64,000 nt of DNA from Liolophura sinensis (GCF_032854445.1 NC_088301.1:48727116-48791115), one strand, 5' to 3'; counted from the first letter of the stretch, positions 32,979-46,870 are shown. Notes: generated by a model not told the origin, from the letters alone. Numbers and translations: made by a program.

Positions 32979-35900
32979 TTACAGTCTGGGAACAGAGAGA
33001 ATGGCCACAATAACAATAAATAAAAGGATGGTAATTGCCAGGAAGAGCCAGAAGGCAATCACATCAATCTTATCTACCACATCTCGTGCCTTAGGATTGA
33101 TGAAACTGGTGTAGTAGTCTCGCATCACTGGGCCCTTGTCCGCATCCTCACGTACGGCGTATGGGGCGCCATGTCCAGTGTTTTTGTCCGCTTCGCTACA
33201 TGCATTATTGACAAACGCCAATGACCCCTTTCTCTCCTGCTTAATAGGACCTTTGCGTGATCGGATGAAATCTAAGGAGAAGAAGCGCCTTCGCCGACCA
33301 TCTTCATTGTAAGCATAGTGTAGAACCACGGCTGACAGGAAGGTAGACATTGTTCCCAGCGCCAAGATCAGAACCATGTACACAGCTGTAAAGTGACAGA
33401 AATCAAGACCATTATACGAGATGGTCACTATCATATGTAAATGATACAAACAGAGAGAATTTCATATAGAGGGGTTGCGCGTGACGTCATCGCCTTCGCA
33501 GAACAATAGACAGGTAGCCATATTGGAGTAATGTTAATATGAGCTGCTATAGCCAGACTACTCCGATATGGCTACCAGAAGTAGGTCATGCAACCCCTCT
33601 ATACACATAAAACTTAAATAAAACTTAAGGACGCGACGATTGAATCGATAATTACGTAATCAAGTTAACTGTGTTGGAGAGAAGAATTTTAAAATTTGTG
33701 GAAAAGTTGCTTTACCTAAATATACTTTTAAAACATACATGTATACTGATGGATCTTTGATTTAAGCGTTTGTAAGGGGAAAAGGGGAAGTAGTTAGATT
33801 TTACAGATAGATATAGGGACCTACTAAAAATAAAACAAAGCAGTTTGGCAGCCAAAGGGAAACAATGCAATTTGTCGATAGCATATGACAAGTTTTTTTT
33901 CACATTTGGAAATACATGTAGTTATGTGCTAACCTAAAATAGAGACACTTGTTGATATCGTGGGCATGTTTTCGTTGATAATTGACAGGAATACGGCGTA
34001 TGCCAGGAGAACCGTAATAGCCAGGGACATCTTCTCCCCAGCTTCCGGCGGAAGTACAAACACCAAAACGTTGAGGATCGACAAGATGAGGACGGGTAAT
34101 ACTGTGTTGATCACGTGGTACGCTGCTCTTCGTTTCAAGAAAAGCTTGGCCTTCAGGAAACTGTACGGGGCCTCGAACATGATGCTTGCATTTTGCACAG
34201 TGTTATTGGCCAGTTCCCACTCACCATTTTCAGTGAAGAGTGTCAAGTCTGCTTTAGGTAGGATAGACACAAGCTGTACCTGTTTAGCAGGATTCATCCA
34301 CATGGAGAACTCGATATCACAGGACTGTGTGTCAAATGGGTACTTAGAGACAGCTATTGAGCACTGTGTCTCTAACACAGAGCCAGGAAACCACAATGTA
34401 CTCCCATCATTAAACAGCCGAATCAGGTAATCGTCGGAACCCATGAAATTGTGACCACTGGCCCTGCTCATGCAATATACGTAAAAAATATGAAGCTTAT
34501 TAAGTTAATAGATCAAAAAAGTTGTTCAGTTTTGTTTGTTTTTTTGTTGTTTTTTTTTTTTGGTAACACACTGTTTTAGGTAAAATTAAGCTTTTTAAGA
34601 CAAAAGTACTTCCAATTTCATTTGACTTTTTCACTTACGATCTCCAGTAAGTATGGTATGCTCTATGAAATTTGATCGACCGTAAAACACATGTACGTCA
34701 GACTGCTTCTCTCGACGCAAAAGCTACAATATATTAGATATCGGAAGAATTAAAGCACTTCGTGTAAAGCTGACTGAAGGTCTAAACGTTTCATCAAAAA
34801 GACAGTTACCCATTGTAAACTACAATGTCTGGAATCCAAACCTGGCTGGGCAGAAGCAAGATATCTTCTATGCCACCAAAGTCCTCTTTACGCCATGTTA
34901 AAAGCTCGTTTTTCCATGTCTGTGGCGAAAAGAGTCAGTAAATTGTCCGACAGTTAAGAAGACGTATATTTCCTCAGTCATAATATCACATTGAGGCATA
35001 TTACAGATTAAATTTCAATCCACTTATTCTGTTTGTCATATGGCGCTTAGTTAAGCTTTCAAAATGATAATCTTACCTGTGCACTTTCTTTGTTTGATTG
35101 GTATACTTCAATAGTTTATGCTACTAGTTAATCATGAGTATTAAGCAATTGGTTCTTACCATTCCAAGACTGGCTGTCGTTGTTAAAACTTGATTTTTCG
35201 AGTCCTAAACATAAAACGTTAACATATTACATACACAATAGTATTTCAATCAAACATATGTCATTTGTATTACCACTAATCCTTGTGTACCAGGAGTAAC
35301 CATAAGGAATGAATTCAGTCGTATTACGAATCGGGCAAGTCATGGCACTTTCTGAGAAAGTAATTTGACTGAACACTTAGAGTTAACTGCGATATTAATG
35401 AGTTTGAATTTCTACCTTTGAAACCGTGACCATGCAGGATGTTTATCTGTACTTTGAGAAATTTCCGTTCGCCCATTTTTATATGGTATATTTACTGTGT
35501 TACAATACTCTGAGGCCAGTTGTTCAAAACCGTATTAAAGTTAAGCCAGACTTTAATCTTAATACTAGTCTTGGCCTAATTCAAAACTAATGGCACTTCG
35601 AACAACTGAGACCATATTATAACATTCGTTTTTATCTTCTGAACGTAAAATGAAAAATACTGTAGTAAACAGCTTTTTACACGTACTAGTTGTTGAATGG
35701 AGTATAAAGTGAAGTTTACATAAACAAAGACAATTTGGGACTGGTCGACAACTGGTCGTATCTGATTGCTGTAGTTTACAAAGAGGGACGTCCGCAAAGC
35801 ATCCTCATCTCTGAACGTGGCTGATTGGATGAAACATGGACACAGGCAAACTGAAACGAAGAGAAGAAAAACGAGTAATACCACAAATATGTTATTCCGT

Positions 35901-37290
35901 AGTTTCTTAATGTACTTTAATGTAGATGCACTACATTTTAATTACTTAGTGATTACGGTGCACGTTTAGCTGTTGAACATTTAAACCTTCATGATTTGTG
36001 ATTCTTTTTGAAAGAATGATCGCATGGGTTTAATATTTTTAACAAGTAAAATGTACTTGGAGAAGAAAAAAGTCATAAGGCATAGGGCATGGATTCTTGT
36101 AAATTCAAGTTCAAGTCAGTATGTTGAACATGTATATAGGCCTGATAATGTTTAAATTTAGCAACGTTGCTTTTAGTCGTCTTGATAAAAACGTCTAATT
36201 TCTAGTTGACCAATTATGACACAATAGATACACTAAAAAATTAATCTGTAAAAGTTAACAGAAAATCTATTATCTGAATAATGCTAGAATGTATTCTGTT
36301 ATTGCAGCACGTTTAATGTAATAAAACATATTCTATTAATTCACATTCTATTAGATTAACAGGATATTATGATGAAAGTGACAAAATATTGTGTTACAAC
36401 AACAGAATACATTCTATCATCACTCAGACAACATACTTTCGTTGAATTTAACATATTAATTTTTTGAGTGTACCTACTTTCATACTTTCCTAATAGGTTT
36501 GATTTAATGTTCATTTTGTCACACACCTGTGTATATGCCGCGCCCATAGCACGAAAGTAGAAGGAAAAAATAAACAGACTTTGTACACAAATCATATGAC
36601 ATTCAGGCTCATATGTATGTCAGATGTATATACACGCATATGCTCTGGTTGAACAATTCATCCAGGTGCATGTACAATGCAAATATTGAGATTTTCACCC
36701 AACTGATTTAAGTATCATGCAAGAAAGTTTAACATATGTTGAAAAGGAATGAAGGATTCTGACATTATGCTACATGGGCATATATATAACATTGCGGCCG
36801 TGTCGGGCAGAGAACACAAACGCATAGTTCAGCGTATTAAATGTGATAATATTTGAATTTTGTAAGCCTACTGTAGAATCTAAGTCTAAATCATTCCGCA
36901 AATCTTGAGGAATCAATTAATCGATGGTTAGTTATGTTTAAACGTTAGGGCCATTGTACCCCAACCACAGACTATATTAGGAATGTTTAACTATTTAAAC
37001 AGCAATAGGAAAAATAGATTTACACTAGATGCGTGACAGTCTTTGTTGTTTTCACCTATAACGCATTTGCATCGGATGAGCTGTGTGTTTGCACATAGAT
37101 CAAACATTAATTATTAATGTAAACTAATCGTTCGAGTAAAGGAAAATTATGCGTCACGGCAGCATTGCCGTTTGTTCTGATCAAACACAATTACTAGCTA
37201 TAATTGAAAAGGCATGTCTCAGATCTAAAGTAAACGCTTCACTTACCAACGATGAAAACTAACAAGCAGCCAAATGTGTGGACCGCTTGT
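32979..37290 (-). CDS. gene C: nicotinic-type Cys-loop channel subunit, start exon incomplete
   Basis: Exons: candidate exon 1 ending at 37247, then 35850-35687, 35204-35160, 34919-34810, 34463-33934 (acceptor could be 3 bases further upstream) and 33385-32979. Exon lengths 164, 45, 110 and 530 equal those of gene A. Exon 3 is DSKNQVLTTTASLGM. Loop A is VWIPDIVVYN. The Cys-loop encloses SIAVSKYPFDTQS. Loop B is SMWMNP, and loop C has no Cys (EAPYSFLKAK). M2 is intact (GEKMSLAITVLLAYAVFL). M4 (IDVIAFWLFLAITILLF) is followed by a short tail ending SVPRL. The candidate exon 1 reads FGCLLVFIV and joins VCLCPCFIQS in the right phase to make a plausible signal peptide, but no ATG is in frame before a stop upstream. 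A further 5' exon is therefore likely. The predicted product is about 430 residues if exon 1 resembles those of A and B. Confidence 0.85.
33465..33603. mobile_element. hairpin MITE with 14-bp ends in intron 5 of gene C
   Basis: The ends tatagaggggttgc and gcaacccctctata are perfect inverses. Internal arms ggtagccatattggagt and actccgatatggctacc pair with one mismatch. The flanks fit a TA target. A copy lacking the left end lies inside the 32308 repeat. Confidence 0.75.
33499..33876 (+). repeat. 376-bp direct repeat, right copy, in intron 5 of gene C
   Basis: Partner of 32308-32683. Because it includes the MITE body with the left end outside the repeat, this is probably the original and the 32308 copy the duplicate. 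Confidence 0.85.
35514..35613. mobile_element. short foldback MITE in intron 2 of gene C
   Basis: The ends ccagttgttcaaaac and cttcgaacaactgagacc are imperfect inverses, and gttaagccagactttaatc faces gccta-type words inside. The related ends at 47052-47205 support a family. Confidence 0.5.
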
Positions 37291-37299
37291 TTACATTTC

Positions 37300-40200
37300 T
37301 CTTGAAACCTAGGTGACGCAAGCCTTTATCTTTTGTTTTAGACACCAGTCGTTGTGTAATATGAACAATACTAGAACAATTGTCATGCTGGATGAACGTG
37401 GGCAGAAACGTCATTATTTTGGGAGTGGGAGGGGGGGGGGGTATCGTAATATCCATCAGATAAACGACCATTTGCATACACGGGCCTTGTTGATGCTTCC
37501 CTGTCGTACATTCTCTCTGTGAATCTTATATGCACTCTCTCCTGCAGGGCTTATCTATGGAACTGAGAGAAGTTTTTTACACCAAGGATAGAGTATGCAT
37601 ACTATTGTTAGGTTAACGGAGTGTATAGTTAATAAATGTGTAATATAATGGACACTGAGAATGGCTTGAATGCCATCAAAATGTCTTTTGTTACAACTTG
37701 AATGAGAATTAATTGTATGGATCGCAGTTGTAAGTTGTAACAGTTTTAATGTTTTCTAACATCTTTGAACACAGATTAAACGCCTGGCTTGGGAAGCCAA
37801 ACTAAAGTGACAGCACGAGGACTGATATACTGATATAAAGTATACAGATAATTGACGATTTATCGCCCTCGTGTTTCTTTTCAATGTTTTCTTCGTCGAT
37901 GATAAACTAGAAGGATTTAGCACAATTTTCCGAAGCTAAAATATCAGTTCAATGAATGAAAAGCAATAAGCAAAAGTCCTCTGTAACATACAGCATTTAA
38001 CTTTCTAACAACGGAATTGTCTTTTTAAAAACAAATGCATGTAAAGTACACCACATCTGTAAAGAGAATATAGCATATTGTCGTACACTTTTATGACGAA
38101 CAAGAGCAGAAAAAATTCATAGAGGAATGTGTGAATTGTCACAATATTGGCTTGTACATACCTGTCAGAAGAAGCCCAAGGTGAACGTTTCTAGGGAACA
38201 TATTTCGATCACAGGATCAGACGGCTATATTTTACTTGAAAGTGTTTTTCATACAATTATTTCGAGTGACACAACAAGAATTTCAAGCTTCATAAGGATT
38301 CCGCATGCTTGAGTTTTCTTTGATTAGTCCTACACGTGCATAAATCCTTCACAAGAATGCAAAAAGTTATCTCAAAATCCAGAAATATACCAGCGGGTGT
38401 GTTGTGACAAAGTCTTCAAAAGATAAATTATGTACTGTAGTGCGCAGTGAAGATTCCAACTGTACAAGCTTCAGTCCAAGTGAAGACTCCCAATTCCAGC
38501 AGCCTTCTAGGGTTGTTTCTGTGGGTATACCTTTTATATCCGTCAATCCCTTTCATGTAGCTTTTCGCCAAAACTCGTCCACCAGTTTATTTCGGCTGTA
38601 CTAATTTATTTCCATTAATGTTAGTTATATGGCGTATTTTCTTTGTCCCAAAAATCGATCTCGATCTCGTGCAGAACCGTATAAACTAAACGGTGGCAAA
38701 CGGAGAGAATTATATCGGCAAACTACTGCTGGCATTAAGTGTACCTTTAGGCCGTGCTCTAAACGATGTAGTACGTCCATGCGTGGCAGTCTCTTATTGG
38801 AGGCACAATCGCATGGAATCACAATCGGTTTTAAATCGACTTAGCCATATCTATGATTTTCACTGTAGTGCACATCCATTAAGCAAATTTTGAGTGTTGT
38901 AAATAAACATATCTGTGTAAATACGAACGCACTACCTGCGATTACGAACCCTTGTTATGTATGATAACGTCATGCGTCGACGTCATGTTTTTTTACTATA
39001 CACACATAATCATAGCGTGACGACACCAGTAATCAACAAATTCATATCGCCTTAATACTATTGTCATTTTAGGCCAATAAGCCTTCTTCTATAGTCACCT
39101 CAACTATGTCATTAGGATTTAACTTACGAATTTTGCAGTGGCGCACAACACTTAATGTACTGTACATATCAATATTTTGCTCCAAATTTTCGGAGCACAT
39201 TATTTGGTCTGATAAACTAAAACTATAGGAACACCATCCGCCTCATTAATCAGCAAATGGGTTTTAAAGACTTCAGGTTTATGGCGGGGCCACTCATCGG
39301 GAGAAGAGTTCATGAGTTCATTGTGGGTATTAAAAATATGCCGTAAGGAAAGTTTGACCCTCGGCCGGCTAGGTTCTCGTCTGATTTTCAGGGGAATTCC
39401 AAGCCCCTGTTTCCGTCATCACGGGAAATGTACGAACAACATGTATGTACAAATACGAATGTTTCAAATGTCAGTACAAGCACTCCTTCTCGAGATATCC
39501 TCAGAGCAAATCCGTCTGATTAAGCTTCTCACACGGTTACATGTCGCTTATCTCGCGGCACAAGATTCTGCACTGTATATGCGTCGAAACATCTCATTAA
39601 TGTTTATACTAATGGCTTTCAGATAGACATTAACAATTTCAAATTTGCACCCTCCCGCGCAACCACGCTTCAACTAAAACACATTTTTACATTGTAGAAG
39701 CAACATTTGTCAAAAAATTACTTTTAAACGTATAGCCCTTTTGAACGTTTACAATGATTAATTTTGGGTGTAGTTCGGAAGAAAGAAGAAAAAAATTGCT
39801 TTTCTGTAGAATTTATTTCATATGGAAAAGAACCCGGGCTCCCAGAAAAACTCCGGTAATTTTGTCACATAGCATTTTGGTTTGAGTTTCAGCAGCGTAT
39901 GAATATTTTATTGACAACGACAATTTAAAAACGGTCTCCGAATTGAAGAATGTTCGGGCACGGACGTGTTTGCTTCATTTTTTGTAAGTGTTACAGAAAA
40001 GTGCAAGCAAGCTGTTTGCAAAATCTTGGGGGTATATATTTGGGAGGTTAAAGTAGACACATTTACTCCCCATTAGTAAGGGAAATCAATATTAGCTGGA
40101 AGTAAAAGTATTCAACAGTTTCCAATGGTGTTGCGGAGACATACATGTGTAATATCCAATGCAGCATATCCATCCAGTAGATCTTCCGATCTACGGTTAT

Positions 40201-40999
40201 AAGTTGTAATTAATTGCTTAAAAAACTTTGAATTAACAGTAAGCCTTTGACTGGGAAGTTTAAGCATCAATGCTTTTTTTACGCAAATTGAAATCGTCAA
40301 TGTCAGTACCACGATTCACCATATTCAACTAAAGGTAAGAAATATATATATACCATGTAAACGGCTTTCTGAGATACTGTCATCCATAAATGAATATTTA
40401 ACAACGTCTAAATCAACAATTCTCTTGTCATACAATCGAAGAGACAGAAAGCCTCTGATTGCTCTTATAAATATACAAATGCAGATATAATGTGCCATCT
40501 GGGGAATCGTGAGTCTCGGATATATTTCCTTCACTGTATATATATTTCCTATATCTCTGACACCACCGACTCAGATTCGGTGGGGGAAGTGACGCCACAG
40601 GTCTTCTCCAGTGTATAATGCAATGACACTTCTGTGGCCGTGATTTAAATAGCTCAATGTGAGATCTACGCTGTTACTATTAACAAAGTTTTTAACACAG
40701 TACTTTATTCTATGTTATCAACAAAATTAAATTTAATACAGTAATGTGTTAATTTAAAGAAACTACTATGTAAATTTTTAACGAACTAGTTTGTCAGATT
40801 AATAAACTGCTTTGTAACAATTACACAAAGTAATCTGTTAATTCAATAAAACTGTTTAAGTGTGCTAAATTCAACATAGTAACTTAGATACTCTCTTTAA
40901 GTTAACTACCTAGAACAATTAACGTCATTTGTAAATGAATCATACTCATTTGTCGACTGGATTTGTTCACATAAAGCTGATTATCAACAACGTTCTCAT
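37300..40999. other. gene-poor spacer
   Basis: Upstream flank of gene C, followed by AT-rich sequence. Short overlapping open frames near 38404-38893 and 39312-39626 lack domains and bias. No SINE-N copy was seen over about 10 kb from here, in contrast with the flanks. Confidence 0.4.
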
Positions 41000-41240
41000 C
41001 CAGAAACAGTAATGCACTAGTCTCTAACCACACTGCAATATAACCAGTACTTCATTGCCCCATAACCAGTACCATACTGCTTCATAACCAGCTGCCCGAA
41101 TAACCAGTAATACAATGCTCTGTAACAGTGACATACTGCCCTGTGACCAGTGACACATTGCCCTGTAGGCACTGTCGTGCACAGCTGTGTAAGCAGTAGC
41201 AACCTGCTCTGTAGCTACCGATCGGACAGCATGCTCTTTA
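41000..41240. repeat. degenerate minisatellite, about 20-bp units
   Basis: Irregular repeats of a word like taaccagtaccatactgcc (variants ctgccctgtgaccagtgaca, ttgccccataaccagtac). Copies are strongly diverged. Confidence 0.65.
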
Positions 41241-42344
41241 ACCAGCAACACAACCAATGGACAACTCCATCTGTTAAACCACTGGTCTCAAACTAACGAG
41301 GTGCCATGTAACCATACTAACAGACTGTGGATAATGAAATATTCATGGTGGTGTACAGAAGCACACATTATTACAATTATTAATGTCAAATAAAAGGATA
41401 ATTACAAATGCATACATCCATTCTCTTGGTTTATTTATTTGACTAATATTTCTTCACCAATTGTCCTATGAGCAGAAATTGAATAGCATATAACCAATCA
41501 AAGAAAAACTCTGAGTTACATGTTACGCCAATATTTCGGTCTTAAAGCCCTATCCTGATTACTTCAGTGTTGCGTCAATTATCTATCGAATTGTCATCTT
41601 GCTGCAAGAAAAGCTGCTGAAAGCTACAATATCCTGTACCTCCTATTTACTCTGAAAGAGCTACACTCATATCCTTGGCTACAGCTGTTTGAAGGAACAG
41701 GTAGAGCACTTCTGCGTGTTTACCACGTTAAATGCAAAATCAAATTTGACAATTAAGTCCAGGACTTCACGAATTGCTGTGACAGCCTTGAAGAGGATCT
41801 TTCCAAATAGTATGAAGTTGACGAAAGCTTTGGGTTAGAAGTCCTTGTGAAGCGAAAGGGTGACGGTATACGAATCTAGACCTTTCCGGTACTGTCGGTT
41901 GGTTTGGTTGCAAAATAAAAGAGTGACATGGTTAAAAATGTATTGCTTCATTTGCTTCAAATAGATCCCGCCCCCTCCCCCAATATCAAAAGTTAAAATC
42001 CTGATTTTTGCCCTTAGCACTTAGCACCTGTATTTCAAGTAATGTTTTCAATGCCGGCGTTGATGTTTCGCTTCGATATTTGTAAAGTCTTGTTAGAGAT
42101 GGTTTCCAACAACTTTATTAACCTTTACATGCTGATTCTAGAAGTTAGTTAGGTTTCCCCTTTAAGCTGCATCAAATTAGGTATATATACCAGGACTAAA
42201 AGCAGAATCTTCTCTCTTCTGATGAAGATGGTTCTTGTCGGCTACAGTGTGTGAAATTCATGGCTTTCCTAACTTGTGTGTAACGCAGGAAACTGGTAAA
42301 GACGGTTGTGGTCGGCTATGTGAAAGTCCTGACCCTGGAATCAC
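41241..42344. other. spacer, nothing recognised
   Basis: No supported coding frame, RNA gene or repeat seen. Confidence 0.35.
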
Positions 42345-42547
42345 GAAGCTATCTTAGACTTAAGTGACTTTCAGTCATTAAACTTGGTATCTTTCTTTCC
42401 GCTATTTTAGCTGAAATTTGTTTTACAATATTTTACTCAGAGTTTACGTCGTCAAGCAATTTTTTAACCTTGTTGCTTAAGAAATAACTATTTTAAGGCG
42501 GTGTGAAATTTTAACTTAAGCCTAAGATCGCTTTGTGATCCCTGACC
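42345..42547. mobile_element. MITE with inverted ends
   Basis: The left end ccctggaatcacgaagctat with cttagacttaag faces the right end cttaagcctaagatc with gctttgtgatccctgacc. The inverted pairing extends over about 35 bases with some mismatches, and the interior is AT-rich. Confidence 0.65.
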
Positions 42548-43164
42548 AGGCTTTCCTCGTCTGTGTGTGATGCCGGAGACTGGTAAAGATGGGTGCGGTC
42601 GGCTAAGAGAGTGTCATGGCTTAAAGCCTGTCGCATAACCTCTGTATACCCATGTATATAACGACATGGACATACTAGTAACCGGCTGTTCGTTAAAAGA
42701 CGCCATTATGGTTCAAGTCATGCTGGAAACCTAATATGTGCAGCAAGGAATAAGGATATCAGGCTTCATTCACTCGAATGAATCAAGTCCTATAATTTAT
42801 AGTTTATTCGAGTGTATATAAGTGTACATATAGGTGGAGCTTATGTAAATAAATATAAATAATAAATTTAGTATTGGAGACTGACAGTTTAGAAGAATTT
42901 GTAGACTCCACATTTGCTTCTCGCTGCATTTGGTATACAAATTTTTGTCGCACCTTCAGAAGTAAGGTATCGCCAATGCAGTTGTACATGTGTTTTCGAC
43001 AAGGGCTGTGTCCTTATTCAGATTTGAGCCACAAACGGCCCTCAAGATCAAGGTGTCGCCGTTGTTGATATACAGTTGTTCTTTCGATCTGACATTTGTA
43101 TCTGGTAGATGTTACTTTATTCTTTAACGTCCACTGGATAGGAAGGTTCTATAAAAGTTTACTA

Positions 43165-43520
43165 TAGGCTATGCGTCAAAACAGACATTCGTATACCAGC
43201 CGTCAACCAATCGGGATGTTCAAGGTCAATAATCGCAAGGCCAATTCCCAAAACAACGTATAACACAAACCACTAAAGAACTAAAGAAAGTATATGAAGT
43301 ACGAAAATAGAACGGAATCATGCAAAGAGAAGCAGTCAACAGTTTTCAGTAATATTGGAAAGACGCAAGGGATGTTCTAGGCGATTGAGTGAAATCAATA
43401 TTCAAATCGTGTACCATGCTAGATTTTCAGTTGTCGATAACCAAATATGTATCTCAGTTGTGCTTTAATTGCAACTGTTCACATATCCAACGTGGCGATC
43501 TCATTCAACACGATGAATCC
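43165..43520 (+). repeat. R1 middle part (R1-B), well preserved
   Basis: It shares most of its length with 17168-17455 and 53285-53630 and, reversed, with 45000-45310. Marker words are acattcgtataccagccgtc, ggaatcatgcaaagagaagc, gcagtcaacagttttcag and ctcagttgtgctttaattgc. The last contains an internal palindrome (cagttg, gcaactg). Confidence 0.75.
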
Positions 43521-44569
43521 TGCGGTCCGTTTATGGCTTTTCACTCTCCAATTGTCATCCAAGTTCCAAACTGTTTCCAAGTGAATCGTTCAGCTACGCA
43601 AATTGTGTTTGTGTTAATCTAAGAACTATACTGACCTGAATGTTAACCATCACATCACTTGGAATGTAGATAGCGTAGGAATCTGATCTGGACAACATGT
43701 TTCTGGATAACTAATTAAATCTTCCTAACGTTATTTAAATAGTCCTCTTGGGAAATGGTGATCCGTGTCGAATAAGTGATAAAGTTGTTAATAATTACAA
43801 ATTGGCGTTAAATAATGCTTATTTCCATTGTTTCATGTTAATTCATTTTCACCCTTATCTTCATAGTTTTAGAAATAGAAATTAATGATGTTGTGCCGAT
43901 CCCGATTCTCACTGGGGCTTGGAAACAGGTATCATTACCATGTGAAAGATATACTCGACCACTGATCTCAGAGTAAAATAAGGATGGCTTAAGAATGCAT
44001 AGCCATTACAACCAAAAGCTGAAAGAATGAAACATCCTGCTGATAACATTAGACTGTTGTTATTCGTAATAAATTCATTCTTTTCGTAACATATTCATCC
44101 TCGTCAGCCATCAATAAAATACCTCATCAGAGCGTCACAGATTTAGTGGTAGGTGAAGATATCACCTGATTTTTACATTAGATTTAAGCTAGAATCTTTT
44201 GCATGTTTTTTTAAAAATTTATTATTGCTGTTAACAATTGATTTCAGTTGTGTCACTCTTGTTATTATCTTTATGAGCAAAAGGTAAAAATACTTGTCAT
44301 GTACCTACATGTAGTATTCATACCTATATTCATATCGTAAACACCTACACCCATGCTGATATTTGCAATCCCTTTTAATATTAACATGAGAGCGCAGAGA
44401 ATAAGACGAGCGATGACGACAGTGTGATATAAATGGCAAATGTTCGCACGTAACCCGTTAAGTTCGACCTCTCTCAGTTCATCTAAGTTAAGAGTTTTTC
44501 TAACTCTTCAAGTCAAAGATTAATTAGTATCAATTTATATCAATCCGTAACACCATGGCAAAATTTACC

Positions 44570-44880
44570 TTTTTTGACCTTTTATACCAGACTACATGTG
44601 GAATCAAGCACAGCCACTCAACATGACACCTCATAGACTCGGGATGCCAAAAACAATGGAAACGTTTATGTGATTAGACCTTGCTCTCCCGTTCAGAATT
44701 ACATACGATATTCCCAGGACAAGCACCTCTGTGAGAATCACGTGACCAATCAGACAATTTGTAGACCGGGCCTCAATTCTACTGGGATCCAGGAAACTTA
44801 ATAATGAACCTGCTGAGTTCAGAGCTGCACACTAAATGTCAAATGGCAGATAACATGTAAATAGCATTGTAGTTCGCCAA
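44570..44880 (+). repeat. repeat shared with 55390-55650
   Basis: Shared words are tctgtgagaatcacgtgacc, gggatccaggaaact and ctaaatgtcaaatgg. It is either another dispersed family or the left edge of the tandem segmental duplication that carries genes D and E. Confidence 0.7.
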
Positions 44881-44999
44881 GATCTGTATCTGAATGTAGA
44901 TCTGAGTGTATACCCTTAGAGTGATATAGTCTCGCAAGCTGAGTGAATTAGTCACGAAATGGAATAGATTGTTTTGTGCTTCAATTCATCTTGTCAAGA

Positions 45000-45310
45000 C
45001 AGTTTTATGAACAGTTGCAATTAAAGCGCAACTGAGATAAAATTATGTTATCCACAACTGATAATCTAGCATGATACACGATCTGAATATTGATTTCACT
45101 CAGTCGCCTAGCACATACCTTGCGTCTTTCCAAACTCACTGAAAACTGTTGACTGCTTTTCTTTGTGTGATTCCGTCCTATTTTCGTACTTCATATACTT
45201 TATTAGTTCTTTGCTGGATTATGTTATACTTCGTTTTAGGGAATTGACCTTGAACATCCTGATTGGTTGACGGCTGGTATATGAATGTCTGCTTCGACTC
45301 ACATATTTCC
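45000..45310 (-). repeat. R1-B, minus orientation
   Basis: Reverse complement of the R1-B words, with ttgcgtctttcc, gactgcttttctttg and ggttgacggctggtat on the plus strand. It lies where the counterpart of gene E exon 1 would be expected upstream of pseudogene D. Confidence 0.7.
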
Positions 45311-45539
45311 AATGAGCATGTATTGCGTCGTCGGTATCATGCTTGATTATGCTTCATACCACATGTGTGTGAGTGTAATTACCGGCATGCCATGCCCGAT
45401 AACATATCAATGAACCTGATTGCCTTCTATAGGCTGAAAAAACAGAGTGGAAAACTCTGAAACTCACGTCAAGGGCAGCTCTACTAAGTACAATTGTTAA
45501 AGTATGTCATAGGCATAACTATCAACCTAAACCATTTAA

Positions 45540-46870
45540 TTTGAATTGAATTGAATGTTTATTCACCATACGTAAGTATATGTATAATCACATAGTAGCA
45601 TCTCGTAAATGGAGGGAATAAAGTCCGAGGGACTTGTTCTATCATAAACTCATTATTATCAAATAATAATAATACATGCTTGGTGAGGAGCGATAATTAC
45701 TGAACAATTGTATTAACAAAAAAAACAAATTTACTTTTAAAAAAGCTCATATAGAAATGTAACACTATAAACACCTAAGTTAACTATACAATGGTGAATA
45801 ATATTTGGTCTCGTAGATTGTATGACTGATGCGGATCAAATATTGTTAATTAAATTAATTTAACCTGGATTTGAATAAAGACGTGACATTGATTACTTTG
45901 AGGTTTGGAGGAAGCCTATTCCACTCCCTTGGGGCTGATGATGTGATGAAACGTGTGGATAGATTTGAAGTTAGAACATGCACATGGAGATTGAAAGAAT
46001 AGGATCTGGATGGGTAATTGTGAACGTCAGATTGTCTTTTGAACAGCTGTAGCAAGGATGAGTATCTGTGTATTTGTGCAAGTGGGAGGCTTTGAGGTTC
46101 TTAAATATTGGAGCCGCATGATCCAGTCTTTGCGAGAAAGTGATGAGGCGGATGATGCGTTTCTGAAGAATTACTAAGGGATGGAGATGACTCATATATG
46201 TGTTACCCCATAAAATATTGGCATAGGAAAGATTAGGGAATATCAGAGCGTAGTACAAAATAAGTAGTGTTTTTTGTTGACATTTGCTCAAATGTGTTTG
46301 ATGATGCCAGTATTTCTGGATACCTTCTTACTAATAAAGTTAATGTGAGATGTAGACACTCATGAATTAAAATAAACTCCCAAGAAATTGTGTTCTTGCA
46401 GGCTGGCTATTTCAACGCCATACAAATATAACGATGGCGGAAGTGCCTTATTTTTGGATACATGCATTTTGTTTCACTAATATTATGGGACAAGCGGTTA
46501 GCTGTCAGCTAATCGAATATTTTATGCAACTCTACAGACGTAGTGGATACAGCCTCGGCGCTTGTAGACGCGTAAGTGCAGACACTTGTATCATCAGCAA
46601 ATAATGTCAAATCCAGGATATCTGATGATGCTAGGATGTCATTAATGTACAATAAAAATAATATAGGACCGAGAATGAAGCCCTGGGGAGCACCACAATT
46701 TACCTTACGGTCTTTTTACATATTTCCTTCAAAGTGAACTGATTGGGATCGCCCAGATAGATAGCTCTCGAACCATTGAGCGCAATGGATCCATTATCAA
46801 CAAAAGTTTCACTTGATTGCATTTCATCCCTTTCCAGATAGCACCATTTTAACGTATAACACTAAACCTA
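45540..46870 (-). mobile_element. degraded non-LTR retrotransposon (LINE), 3' part with reverse transcriptase
   Basis: On the minus strand a reverse-transcriptase segment near 46600-46720 encodes GAPQGFILGPILFLLYIND and then LFADDTSVC, the conserved motif preceding the active site and the FADD catalytic box. Further 3', frames at 46291-45971 and 46055-45855 encode the usual C-terminal region (ILYYALIFPNLSYANILWG, LQKRIIRLI, SSAPREWNRLPPN). These fit a Jockey/CR1/L2-like clade. The element ends near 45540 in a tail of ttcaattcaa units. It is interrupted by several stops and frame changes and truncated at the 5' end, so it is inactive. It lies in what would be intron 1 of pseudogene D. Confidence 0.85.
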
